Assembly: GCA_002470465.1 (NCBI GenBank)
Contig: DKMD01000042.1
Location: 51,332-92,000 of the forward strand
Direction of reading: 5' to 3'
From: Pluralibacter sp. UBA7423
GTDB lineage: Bacteria > Pseudomonadota > Gammaproteobacteria > Enterobacterales > Enterobacteriaceae
Length of the DNA stretch: 40,669 bases
The position numbers and the translations under genes were made by a program. Positions 1 through 7,574 of the stretch are shown one piece after another. Numbering within the stretch: the stretch's first letter is position 1; every line of letters starts with the position of its first letter. The notes beneath the pieces are model-generated. The model did no database searches. It was not told the DNA's origin and saw only the letters and a program-made list of their open reading frames with translations.

Positions 1-126
1 CATCGATCGGTACAAGCAATTTTACTAAAGCGAGCCGGTCATCGAGAATCCCTACAAACAGCATTTAATCTTCCAGATTGGGATAGCTATGAAAAACGAA
101 ATAATAAAGTGTCCATTTTGCTTTAA
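1..126 (+). CDS. possible C-terminal end of a gene cut by the window edge
   Basis: Frame 1 is open from the first base to a TAA at 124-126 and reads 41 residues ending in DSYEKRNNKVSILL. The composition (Leu, Arg, Lys, Asp, Trp) looks protein-like, and it would overlap the next gene by 38 bases, a common arrangement inside an operon. No domain can be recognised from so short a tail, and chance is a real alternative in a frame this short. Confidence 0.3.
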   Translation, partial: HRSVQAILLKRAGHRESLQTAFNLPDWDSYEKRNNKVSILL

Positions 127-367
127 AGAGAGCCAGTTCGGAGTACGTGTCTGCACTGGCTGTCACGCAACAATTAACTATGGTGTTGTTTCACCGTGGC
201 TTGCTTTACTAATAGGAATTGTGCTGTTAGCGATTGCTTTCCTCATATTCGCTATCAGTCAAAGTTTTATATTAACTGTCGTTATCTATTTTGCATCAGC
301 AATTTTTTTAAGATTTTATTTACGTAAGAAATTTGCACACAGAGCCGTTTTCACACATAAAAGTTAA
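89..367 (+). CDS. small zinc-ribbon membrane protein
   Basis: The 92-residue protein starts with a short zinc-ribbon-like motif: CPFC at residues 8-11 and CTGC at 22-25, four cysteines spaced to hold one metal ion. Two hydrophobic segments follow (about 34-57 and 60-73), then a basic tail. The layout suggests a small inner-membrane protein with a cytoplasmic metal-binding knuckle. I do not recognise the family and assign no function. It is the first complete gene of a three-gene rightward cluster with two lipoproteins, with 29 bases to the next gene, all closed by the terminator at 1143-1167. A weak purine stretch (GGGATAG) precedes the ATG. It is island cargo. Confidence 0.6.
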   Translation: MKNEIIKCPFCFKESQFGVRVCTGCHATINYGVVSPWLALLIGIVLLAIAFLIFAISQSFILTVVIYFASAIFLRFYLRKKFAHRAVFTHKS

Positions 368-396
368 CCCTGTCCAAATATAATAAGGAAAATAAA

Positions 397-783
397 ATGA
401 AAAAAATTATTGTCACCTCCTTTTTCATTGCAATATTTTCAATTTCTGGCTGTTCTACATCCGGCAACCAAAAAATCAAAAATGAAACGGCACAGAGCCT
501 ACAATCAAAAATAATTAAAAACAAAACAACTAAGGCAGAGCTACTTGCTCAACTTGGTGAGCCTGATACCAGAACGACTCTTGACGATGGCAACGAGCAA
601 TGGAGATATTTCATGTATAACAATCAGTTCAATGCCTCGACTTTTATCCCTGTTGTCGGTTTGCTAACTGGCGGTTCCCAGACTCAGTCTAAAACTCTCG
701 AAATCGACTTCAATAGAGAAACCGTAAGCAAATGGACATTCTCTACTGATAATAACAATACAAAATCTGGCATTCTTAATTAA
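397..783 (+). CDS. lipoprotein with BamE/SmpA-like fold
   Basis: A 128-residue lipoprotein. The lysine-rich start and hydrophobic stretch end in a lipobox (ISGC, Cys19), so the mature protein should be acylated and anchored to a membrane, probably the outer one. Residues about 45-120 read like the small beta-lactamase-inhibitor-like fold of BamE/SmpA/OmlA: TKAELLAQLGEPD, then an aromatic strand with EQWRYFMY, then TLEIDF. The LGxPD turn and the W-x-Y strand are typical of that family. The gene is 19 bases upstream of a second lipoprotein and preceded by AAGGAAAATAAA. Its role is unknown; such lipoproteins often sit among island or phage cargo. The fold call is by motif only. Confidence 0.65.
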   Translation: MKKIIVTSFFIAIFSISGCSTSGNQKIKNETAQSLQSKIIKNKTTKAELLAQLGEPDTRTTLDDGNEQWRYFMYNNQFNASTFIPVVGLLTGGSQTQSKTLEIDFNRETVSKWTFSTDNNNTKSGILN

Positions 784-802
784 TCGTTTCCTGGATAAGA
801 AA

Positions 803-1117
803 ATGAAAACATACTCAATTCTCGCAGTTCTCCTTTCTACTTTTCTATTAACAGCCTGTAATTCCGAACCTTCTAAAAAAGACATATACAATGCTTTCAA
901 AAGTGTTGTAGATAGATCAAATGCAAGTATGAAAGCTCTGAACTCAAGTATTCCCGAAAAAGATCTTTTAAGAATCGATTATGTGAAGAAAGTAAATTGC
1001 ACAGAAGAAGCAAACAATGTTTATAACTGCATTGTTGATGCATCCATCAGCAATATGAAACAGACAAAGCCTGTTAAGCTTGTGAAAACTGATGGTGTCT
1101 GGAAAGAAGTTCAGTAG
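803..1117 (+). CDS. small lipoprotein of unknown function
   Basis: A 104-residue protein with a clear type II signal peptide: Lys2, a hydrophobic core and the lipobox LLTAC (Cys19), followed by Asn-Ser-Glu. Residue +2 is not Asp, so outer-membrane targeting by Lol is expected. The mature part is about 85 residues, with two further cysteines (CTEE and YNCIVD, about 24 bases apart in codons) that could form a disulfide in the periplasm. It ends just before a strong rho-independent terminator and is the last gene of the three-gene cluster. I do not recognise the family. Confidence 0.6.
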   Translation: MKTYSILAVLLSTFLLTACNSEPSKKDIYNAFKSVVDRSNASMKALNSSIPEKDLLRIDYVKKVNCTEEANNVYNCIVDASISNMKQTKPVKLVKTDGVWKEVQ

Positions 1118-1142
1118 TATTCTATATCAAGAAGTCTCTTTT

Positions 1143-1167
1143 AGCCCCTGCATAGGGGCTTTTTTTA
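1143..1167 (+). terminator. rho-independent terminator of the lipoprotein cluster
   Basis: AGCCCC and GGGGCT pair around a short loop (TGCATA) and are followed by seven T residues. It lies 25 bases after the stop of the second lipoprotein gene and separates the rightward cluster from the leftward recombinase operon. Confidence 0.85.
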
Positions 1168-1171
1168 TTGC

Positions 1172-1597
1172 CTATAACCTGACGGCTCTCACGCGAACTT
1201 CATGGGTTAACTCTCCCTCAATTACTTTCATTTCATATTGTGCTCTGACAGTAGCATAGATTTCTTCAGCTTTTTCTTGATTGTTATCAATATAGTTAAC
1301 GAGAGAATTTAGCTCCCTGATAACAGCCTCCTTATTGTTTAATCGCTGTAACAAAGTACTTGTAAGACATTTGTATACAGTACTGAACATCGTCATAATG
1401 TTGTCTATATTTCTATTAGAACGAGTATATTTTTGTTTAGGATAGAAATACTTTAAATGATAGCCAACAAAAAGCAGGTATAGCTGGTATGAGAAACTTT
1501 TATCATTCGGCTGATATCGCTTAGAGATAAATTTATCAACGATAATAATAAGCTGTTCTTCCAGTGGTTCCACTGGAAAGTTTTTTTGTTTGTCCAT
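1172..1597 (-). CDS. unrecognised 141-aa protein, last gene of the recombinase operon
   Basis: The frame opens at 1642, but the ATG at 1597 is preferred because AAGGA lies eight bases before it; the upstream ATG has no ribosome site. The product (MDKQKNFPVEPLEEQ...) looks mostly helical and charged, with no signal peptide and no membrane segment. The C-terminal third (KAEEIYATVRAQYEMKV) is amphipathic. It is the final gene downstream of three recombinases and the coiled-coil protein, about 95 bases after the latter, so it may be part of the element's own machinery or its first passenger. No family recognised. It ends back-to-back with the terminator of the lipoprotein cluster. Confidence 0.6.
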   Translation of the reverse strand: MDKQKNFPVEPLEEQLIIIVDKFISKRYQPNDKSFSYQLYLLFVGYHLKYFYPKQKYTRSNRNIDNIMTMFSTVYKCLTSTLLQRLNNKEAVIRELNSLVNYIDNNQEKAEEIYATVRAQYEMKVIEGELTHEVRVRAVRL

Positions 1598-1693
1598 AGA
1601 ATGCGTCCTTGCATTATTGAAATAGTCTTCCTGACCATACATCTATATTTATCGCATTTATTTAACTTGTCAATAGGTGTAACCTATCAATTG

Positions 1694-2080
1694 TTATTTT
1701 TTATTAAACGGTCTATTCAATTGTTCCATAGAAAGGCCATGTCTATAAGCATTATACTGCCAATAGCTAAATTGCTCTTTGTATCTATTGTTCTGTTTTT
1801 TCAACATTTCGTTTTCGGCTTTAAGGTTTATTATTTGTTGTGCCGCAATAGTTAAGTTAGCTGGTTTCTTTAGACCAGATTTTTTCAAATTGGACAAATT
1901 TTTCTTTGTTCTATATGCTTCAACAACTTCATCATGCGCACTTAAAGATTGCCTTGTGATAGTTCTGTTTAGATTCTTATAAACTGATTCACATAAATCA
2001 CTCCATGTGATTTTACCATCCCAAGTCAGTATAATGTGTTTAATTGCCTTTATTTCACTCCTGTTCAAATGTTTTGCCAT
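1694..2080 (-). CDS. small helical/coiled-coil accessory protein of the recombinase operon (TnpC-like)
   Basis: A 128-residue protein with two parts. Residues 1-60 look like a small helix-turn-helix-type bundle (RSEIKAIKHIILTW ... ITRQSLSAHDEVVEAY). Residues about 75-105 form a likely coiled coil with a leucine/asparagine heptad pattern (INLKAENEMLKKQNNRY). Elements with several tyrosine recombinases, such as Tn554, carry a comparable small third gene (tnpC, about 125 aa) after their recombinase genes. Size, position and layout fit that analogy, but I have not aligned them. AGGAG lies seven bases before the ATG, and the gene starts 14 bases after the third recombinase ends. Likely a DNA-binding or orientation factor for recombination (inference). 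Confidence 0.6.
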   Translation of the reverse strand: MAKHLNRSEIKAIKHIILTWDGKITWSDLCESVYKNLNRTITRQSLSAHDEVVEAYRTKKNLSNLKKSGLKKPANLTIAAQQIINLKAENEMLKKQNNRYKEQFSYWQYNAYRHGLSMEQLNRPFNKK

Positions 2081-2094
2081 AAGTATCTCCTGTT

Positions 2095-3969
2095 TTAATT
2101 ATTCAAAAGCTTATTAATTCTTTCCAAATTTTTTTCATGGTGTTGCAACCATTTGTCTGCACCATAATCACCATTTTCATAAGCGATCTGAGTTATTCTC
2201 TTTAATTGCATTACTTTTTTTCGGATAGATTCCAGTCGAATTCTACCTATTGATTTCATGTTCAGTGTTTCATTATCACACTCAACAAACTGATTAATTT
2301 TTGCACAAGGCTTAACTAAATAATCATGTACACAGTAACCAAATTCTGTTAAGTGTATTGCACCTTGTTTAAGGTTATTAAAATCAATTGTCAATTCATT
2401 TGTGGGTATTGAGTCCCTTTGACAATAATTATTCCTATTCAATTTAATAGCTTTGATTTTATCTAACATATCTTCTTCCGATACGTGATTATAAACTCTG
2501 TTCTGATTCACATTGACACGACCAGACCATTTAGCAATATCCAGTTCAGACATTTCACCATAATGAGCTATTGTGTTTAAAAGGTGCCGTGGTTGGTGTG
2601 ACCGGATAAGTAGTGGCTTACCTTCAATATCATAATATCCGTATCGGGCGAAAATATTTTTAAATCCAGACTCATTACGCATTTTATTTTGTATATCATT
2701 AAAAAAGAATCCTTTGGTAGGTTTGTATAATGAATAGATATCACTCATTTGGGATAAAGAAAATTGGCGAGGATTCAATAAACATAATGCATTACTAAAT
2801 CTTATAGATTTTTCTTTATCATACCAAGGAAAGTCTCTGCTAAAACCAGAGCTAATCATTTCCCATAGCTCACTCAATGAATAGTTATAATCATTGGAGT
2901 TTAAGAAACTTTTCCCACCATCCAAACTCGTTCTTTTAATTTTTAGAACGCATGATTTATGATCATGTAAAGGGTAGCCAAGTGCATGACAAACCTGTAA
3001 AACTGTCAACTTTAATTTTTCATCAACTTTTGGGCAAAGTTCATGTCGGTAAAATTTATCAGGGTATTTTTCGCACCATTGAGCAAATGCCCTTGCATTT
3101 TGTGATAAGGAAAGCAATCTTCTAATCGCTTTCTTCGCAACTGGTATCATAACCTGTGGAATCCACTTGATATTAGGGCCATACCCCTTAACCGAATAGA
3201 ATCTTAGACCATATCTTTCGATACCCTTCTCATCTTTTTGTGTAATCTCACAATCAGCAGGTAAGGCTAAAATCTCAGAAATTCTGCTCGGACAACAAAG
3301 CAGGAGTGCAAATACTGCACTGGTGAATTTATCCCTTGGACTCAGTAGCTCATCATTTTTAGAAAAAATATCAGCAATCGCAAGTAATGCTGTTTCATCT
3401 GGTAACTTATCGTTTCTGTGATAGTCCTCAATCTCAGGAAGATAGTTGTTTTTGACCTTCTGCTTCACATGGTTTTTCCAGGATATGTATCCTGATTTTA
3501 CAAGGTTATGTTCACATATAAACTTTGATAATTTTTCAAGCTGTATCCCACATTGAGCAAGAACATTACCTTCAAAATATCTACTTCCGATCTGCATTGC
3601 CTCATCAAAAACAACGGCTGTAACATTATAAATGAGACCACTATTCAGAACCTGCAAAAGAGCCTGTTCGAGACATCTCAAAGCCATCATTATGGCCCCA
3701 TAATTTTTCAAGGGTTTCAATGAGTGCTGATATCTAATATATGCTTTGGCAAAATCGAGGAAATCTTCATGCATTGCATCTTTGGAGTTAAATACTTTAT
3801 GTCCAACCCCTATCTTTCTAAAGGTTACATACCCTTTCCAAACATATTGTTCCCAATCCTGAGTTTGGGTTAGCCCAGATAGTTGATAGCGACAAAATTT
3901 TATGAATTCATTATAATTGTTTTCTGCCGTAAGTTGTTTTTTAGACTTAAATAAAATAATATTGTTCAT
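2095..3969 (-). CDS. large tyrosine recombinase (third of three)
   Basis: A 624-residue site-specific recombinase of the DNA-breaking-rejoining (phage integrase) superfamily. The N-terminal half is a long helical DNA-binding region. The catalytic domain shows Arg229 in PSRISEI, a candidate beta-hairpin Lys261, the HxxRH box at His458/Arg461/His462 (SHQPRH), Trp481 and the nucleophile Tyr493 (NRVYNH). All core catalytic positions appear present. Its length is close to that of TnpB of Tn554 (about 630 aa), the large recombinase of that transposon. The start overlaps the stop of the preceding recombinase as ATGA, so the genes are translationally coupled. The C-terminal tail (about 130 residues after the Tyr) has Cys and Lys/Arg-rich stretches. 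Confidence 0.85.
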   Translation of the reverse strand: MNNIILFKSKKQLTAENNYNEFIKFCRYQLSGLTQTQDWEQYVWKGYVTFRKIGVGHKVFNSKDAMHEDFLDFAKAYIRYQHSLKPLKNYGAIMMALRCLEQALLQVLNSGLIYNVTAVVFDEAMQIGSRYFEGNVLAQCGIQLEKLSKFICEHNLVKSGYISWKNHVKQKVKNNYLPEIEDYHRNDKLPDETALLAIADIFSKNDELLSPRDKFTSAVFALLLCCPSRISEILALPADCEITQKDEKGIERYGLRFYSVKGYGPNIKWIPQVMIPVAKKAIRRLLSLSQNARAFAQWCEKYPDKFYRHELCPKVDEKLKLTVLQVCHALGYPLHDHKSCVLKIKRTSLDGGKSFLNSNDYNYSLSELWEMISSGFSRDFPWYDKEKSIRFSNALCLLNPRQFSLSQMSDIYSLYKPTKGFFFNDIQNKMRNESGFKNIFARYGYYDIEGKPLLIRSHQPRHLLNTIAHYGEMSELDIAKWSGRVNVNQNRVYNHVSEEDMLDKIKAIKLNRNNYCQRDSIPTNELTIDFNNLKQGAIHLTEFGYCVHDYLVKPCAKINQFVECDNETLNMKSIGRIRLESIRKKVMQLKRITQIAYENGDYGADKWLQHHEKNLERINKLLNN

Positions 3970-5276
3970 TGGGCATTTACCTCATCAATATCAACTGGCA
4001 TAAAGAAAGCACATTTATCACAAGGAAAACTTACATTTAAATTCTGACTTTCGCATTTTCTCGAAGAGCAAAATTTGAAATGTTTTTTCTCTTTAGACTT
4101 TATTCCATTCATAAAAATATCAGCGACAAATGACAATTGTTCTGAAACAGCGGAATCAATCCTTTCAACACTCCCAGCAAGATTTTTAATATAAATACCA
4201 GTACTTGAAGTAGAAGAATGATCCAATAATTCAGCTATAGTATTGGCATTATGTCCCTCCCTAGCCAGCATAGTTGCTATCGTATAGCGAAGCCTGCGAG
4301 GAGTAGCATTGAGTAGAGAACCTGTACGATTTGAAATTAAGTTCTCAGTAATAACAATATTCTTTAATGCTGTCTTAGCAATTGTTGGTTTTGCAAATAT
4401 TTTATTAGACTCAAGGAAATCAGAATCTATTATGGCTAAATCAAGCAGTTTTTCCTCGTTCAAGAAAACTGGAACCTTTCCTTTGGTATAATCATCAAGA
4501 GTTTTACCAAGGGTTTGCTCAACAAACCTCACGGATTGATTAGCTTGCAGTTGAATAATTGATGCAACTTCTGAGATCATTGCCAGTTCTCGATATTGTA
4601 GTTGTTTACCTCGTTGTTTAACTCGTGGTACTGAAATTAAATATTCTACTTTACCATTATCTAAGTTCTTTTGAAGAAGGTCTTTATATTTCAACATAAC
4701 TAACTGCTGAGGTCTTCTGCCTGTCAGACTCACTAACAGCGATATTGCATAATCTGACAGTGACAGTACACCTATTCTATATGCATGATTCATAGCCTTG
4801 ATCAGGGAAGTATGTTCCTCTTTAGTTAGTGGGCCCCCTGTTGGATCATCTTGTAACACAGACTGACCAGCTTTTTTTATTTTTAGGTCCAAATGCTTTA
4901 ACAGTTCTACTGCACTTTCATCTATTCCAGGATATCCAAACTCAAACCATTTAATCAAAAATGGTCGTAAAACACGAAACGATGCTGGGGATTTTGATAA
5001 TTGCTTATTTTGATATTCAATTAGAACCTTATCATCTATATGAGTAGGAGATAGTTTACAGATAAGACTCTCCATATTTCTAACAATACTTTTCACATAC
5101 AAATAGCTGTTGCTATTAAAATAATATTGTACTGTATATACAAATCCACAAACCAATTTTTCATTCATAACACATATCAATTCTCTAATGTTGATTCCAT
5201 TGTTTTCAATCGAACTGACGATTTTATGTTCATGCAAAGACATTTTATCAGAGTTATATTTAATTAAATTATTCAT
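3966..5276 (-). CDS. tyrosine recombinase with C-terminal Cys4 motif (second of three)
   Basis: The frame opens at 5336, but the ATG at 5276 is chosen because a near-perfect AAAGGAGG lies just before it, giving 436 residues. Catalytic motifs: Arg188 (LTGRRPQQL), box II PRRLR with Arg330, His353 (LLDHSS) and Tyr362 (STGIYIK). The first position of box II, normally His, appears to be Arg327, which is unusual. The C-terminus carries CX4C-X10-CX2C (Cys403, 408, 419, 422), a probable zinc knuckle. It overlaps the first recombinase by eight bases and the third by four. The three proteins probably act together on the element's ends. Confidence 0.83.
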   Translation of the reverse strand: MNNLIKYNSDKMSLHEHKIVSSIENNGINIRELICVMNEKLVCGFVYTVQYYFNSNSYLYVKSIVRNMESLICKLSPTHIDDKVLIEYQNKQLSKSPASFRVLRPFLIKWFEFGYPGIDESAVELLKHLDLKIKKAGQSVLQDDPTGGPLTKEEHTSLIKAMNHAYRIGVLSLSDYAISLLVSLTGRRPQQLVMLKYKDLLQKNLDNGKVEYLISVPRVKQRGKQLQYRELAMISEVASIIQLQANQSVRFVEQTLGKTLDDYTKGKVPVFLNEEKLLDLAIIDSDFLESNKIFAKPTIAKTALKNIVITENLISNRTGSLLNATPRRLRYTIATMLAREGHNANTIAELLDHSSTSSTGIYIKNLAGSVERIDSAVSEQLSFVADIFMNGIKSKEKKHFKFCSSRKCESQNLNVSFPCDKCAFFMPVDIDEVNAQ

Positions 5277-6471
5277 CAAATCCTCCTTTGAATAGTTGCT
5301 CTTGTTGTTCAAGTGCAGTTTTTTTCGATAGCTCAAAAATATGTCTGCGATTATAAATTATTGAAGTATCTGAACCAGGTCGCCATCCCATGAGATAAGA
5401 ACGGATTTGCTGTTCTTTTTCATCGGATATATCTTGGGCATTGTCTATTGTTTTTGAGAACTCATAATTCCATGTGTGTCGTAATTTATGACCTGTTAAT
5501 CCACTTAGAAGTGAGGATGATTGACGAACAACACTCACTATCTTATGGTATGAGGAAAATGACAGAGGTTGCCCTTGGGTCTTCCCTTCCTTATAGGTAA
5601 TAAACAGAAAATCATGCTTATTAGCATTTTTAACTTTCCTACGATCATTCAAAATATAATCCGAAATTTCATATATAAGTTTTGTGTCAGCAATTAATTT
5701 TCTCTCACACGTCTTCACTAATGGCTGATAAACTCGTGGATCTGTTTTATCATTTGCTCTCCTTCTTATTGCGATTGTTGATTCTGCAAAATCAATATCG
5801 CCAATACGCAGATTCAAAAGTTCACCTGCTCTCAAACCAAAGCAATGTAATAGAAGGAATATTAGATTGTTTCTTTGTTGCACTTTTTCCGTAAACGGGT
5901 TCAAGTTACTCCCTGGCGAAAGTATGCTGAACAAAGAATCTAGTTGTGCTTTGTCTAAGCTTTTTTCGATTTCCATATTATATTTATCATTATTCCTTGG
6001 TTTCTTTCTTTTTATGTTATTAATGAAAGCCATTACTTCCCTGAGAGTATTTTTCTGCCCTGCATGTGAAAGAAGTATTTTGCACAACCATTCAAGATAG
6101 TTAGCGACTGTTGTAATGCGAAAATACTTAGTTGGTTTTTTGACATTTGAAACCCTAAAATTACCATCCCCTCCATCTCGGAAATTTAATGAAGTGAATT
6201 CAATCAAATCCTCAATTTCATGAGGAGCGAGAAACAGCTTCTTCTGGATTCTTTCATCAATATTGATATTTTTTCTCATAAAGAATCGATATAACAATGA
6301 AATGCTACCGGCAATAACCTTCATTGTTGATATAGACTCTGACCGATTCCTGACTTGTGTTGTTATATACAAGTTTGGATAATACAATGGCTCACCAGTA
6401 TCTTTATTTACGACATGACAATATCTCTCACCATTTTCGAGCATAAAAGAATCCACACAAATACTGCACAT
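5269..6471 (-). CDS. tyrosine recombinase (first of three)
   Basis: A 400-residue recombinase with the standard catalytic set: Arg214 (FGLRAGELL), His328-x-x-Arg331-His332 (TGHKLRH), Trp363 (GWRPGS) and nucleophile Tyr373 (IIYNRR). The N-terminal 180 residues contain the SAM-like core-binding part and a short Cys-rich start (MCSIC). AGGAGG lies five bases before the ATG. It heads the leftward operon, with roughly 280 bases of AT-rich DNA upstream that holds an 11-bp inverted repeat. In Tn554 the first recombinase gene is next to the element end, so the end of this element may lie in that upstream DNA (inference). The known gamma-mobile-trio elements and RIT elements are other multi-recombinase groups to compare with. 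Confidence 0.85.
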   Translation of the reverse strand: MCSICVDSFMLENGERYCHVVNKDTGEPLYYPNLYITTQVRNRSESISTMKVIAGSISLLYRFFMRKNINIDERIQKKLFLAPHEIEDLIEFTSLNFRDGGDGNFRVSNVKKPTKYFRITTVANYLEWLCKILLSHAGQKNTLREVMAFINNIKRKKPRNNDKYNMEIEKSLDKAQLDSLFSILSPGSNLNPFTEKVQQRNNLIFLLLHCFGLRAGELLNLRIGDIDFAESTIAIRRRANDKTDPRVYQPLVKTCERKLIADTKLIYEISDYILNDRRKVKNANKHDFLFITYKEGKTQGQPLSFSSYHKIVSVVRQSSSLLSGLTGHKLRHTWNYEFSKTIDNAQDISDEKEQQIRSYLMGWRPGSDTSIIYNRRHIFELSKKTALEQQEQLFKGGFDE

Positions 6472-6753
6472 ATTTTCCTCCTAAACTTTACAAAAAGTAT
6501 AATTCCAATATATTAATAATAAGCATTTCGTAGATTTACAAATTTATTTGGACCGATTAAGATATTTATTTAAATTAAAACAGTGAGATAGACGATTATT
6601 CTTGTCAAATTATCATCTGGTAGATCTAGTTTATATTATGTACACCTAATACTTCGAAAACTATCTCACTGCCTTGCTAATAAACGGCAACCAAAATAAT
6701 GTAAGTTATTTTGTAAGGTTTTAAGCAAAAATATGGGGCAAAACTTTACATTT
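6472..6753. other. AT-rich gap upstream of recombinase operon, possible element end
   Basis: No gene is seen in these 282 bases. The stretch holds an 11-bp inverted repeat (listed separately), many TTTA/TAAT runs and the leftward promoter that must drive the recombinase operon, although no single promoter stands out. A ten-base direct repeat (AAACTTTACA) occurs at 6483-6492 and 6741-6750, which could be chance in such AT-rich DNA. Confidence 0.5.
6581..6671. repeat. 11-bp inverted repeat, possible recombinase binding site
   Basis: CAGTGAGATAG at 6581-6591 is matched exactly by its reverse complement CTATCTCACTG at 6661-6671, with 69 bases between. It sits 110-200 bases upstream of the first recombinase gene. 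Paired arm sites near the first recombinase gene are common in integrative elements, so a role in recombination or autoregulation is plausible. The repeat is seen directly; the role is inference. Confidence 0.5.
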
Positions 6754-7068
6754 TTACAAAAGAGTTTTCAGCCCAATCTGATATTGAATTACTCGCTTTG
6801 AAAGATTTTTCATTTCAACGGGACATTTAATTAGCGAGAACCATGTTTCATACACATAAAACTGTTCGAAGATATTAAGCTCAGAGATCGAATCTAACGG
6901 TTCTCTTAGATTCCCCACTAAATACTGGCTTAACCAGTAAACAATCTTTCTGTTAAATTCATTATCAGGTAAATCGTAAATCGCTCCGGGTTCGAAGATT
7001 TTACAGAAAAGTTCCTGGCCCAGATTACACATATGGTTATCTTCACTCACAAATTCTTCGATATTCAT
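6754..7068 (-). CDS. unrecognised 104-aa protein downstream of alpA-type gene
   Basis: A small acidic protein (MNIEEFVSEDNHMCN...) with no signal peptide or membrane segment. Aromatic residues are frequent in the middle (FEQFYVYETWFSL), suggesting a compact folded domain. GGGAG lies seven bases before the ATG, and the gene follows the AlpA-type regulator by only 20 bases on the same strand, so the two are probably co-transcribed. Small orphan genes beside AlpA regulators are common in P4-like islands. No function can be given. Confidence 0.6.
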   Translation of the reverse strand: MNIEEFVSEDNHMCNLGQELFCKIFEPGAIYDLPDNEFNRKIVYWLSQYLVGNLREPLDSISELNIFEQFYVYETWFSLIKCPVEMKNLSKRVIQYQIGLKTLL

Positions 7069-7088
7069 AACATGTCTCCCAAAATTAA

Positions 7089-7295
7089 CTAAGCAACATT
7101 ATTTCGACTTGTTTCGATTACAGACTGAATCCAGGTATCAATCTCACTTTCAACGAAAGCTACTGCACGACTTCCAATTTTGACAGGAGCAGGAAACTTG
7201 CCATCGTTGATCAGACGATAGATCCATGCTTTTCCGTAGCCAGTTCGTTCGAGAACTTCTGGTAGGCGTATGAGGCGGGTTGGTTGATTGTTCAT
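7089..7295 (-). CDS. AlpA-family DNA-binding transcriptional regulator
   Basis: A 68-residue MerR-like winged-helix protein of the AlpA/phage-CP4-57 regulator family. The typical pattern is present: RLIRLPEVLERTGYGKAWIY (helix-turn-helix), then RLINDGKFPAPVKIGSRAVAF (wing) and a last helix VESEIDTWIQS. In E. coli K-12, AlpA of the ssrA-integrated element CP4-57 activates the integrase gene intA and promotes excision, so this gene may regulate an island recombinase or replication-type gene here. AGGGA lies eight bases before the ATG. The leftward gene is followed closely by the 104-aa orphan. Confidence 0.85.
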   Translation of the reverse strand: MNNQPTRLIRLPEVLERTGYGKAWIYRLINDGKFPAPVKIGSRAVAFVESEIDTWIQSVIETSRNNVA

Positions 7296-7574
7296 TTTGT
7301 TTTCCCTTGTCGTTGCGGTGAAGTCACTATACGAACACTTGGGAAAAGAAAGGAGTGAGACTCCTGAAGCGGAGGTGCCTTGCTGCTATGCAGGATGGTT
7401 CTCTCGAAGTTGGTGCCGTACAGAACAGGGGAACTTGAGAGTAGCTGAAATTCCCCTGTTTTATAGCAAGTGGCAAAATGGTCGGTTTAAAGTAAAAATC
7501 GCAAAAAAAGCATCATTTAAAATGATGCTTTGAGTTTCTTTTTATAAAGAAAAACAAACGGTTATGGATATAAA
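7296..7574. other. intergenic region with hairpins between alpA-type and DUF6387 genes
   Basis: These 279 bases contain the promoter region of the AlpA-type gene and two strong inverted repeats: ACAGGGGAA (7425-7433) with TTCCCCTGT (7451-7459), followed by TTTTA, and the DUF6387 terminator at about 7499-7531. A rightward open frame crosses this stretch but is interrupted in sense by these structures and has no convincing ribosome site, so I do not call a gene. Confidence 0.5.
7499..7531 (-). terminator. rho-independent terminator of the DUF6387 gene
   Basis: On the minus strand a stem of AAAGCATCATT with its complement is followed directly by a T-rich run (TTTTTTTGCGATTTTT). It lies about 45 bases after the stop of the 281-aa gene, the expected place for its terminator. 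Confidence 0.75.

Noticed and set aside
6483..6750. Direct repeat AAACTTTACA framing the recombinase upstream region as possible target duplication
   Set aside because: Ten bases in very AT-rich DNA can recur by chance, and it does not coincide with the inverted repeat or any gene edge.
7288..7533. Rightward 81-codon open frame between the alpA-type and DUF6387 genes
   Set aside because: It spans two strong hairpins and a terminator, has no ribosome site and reads as low-complexity text.
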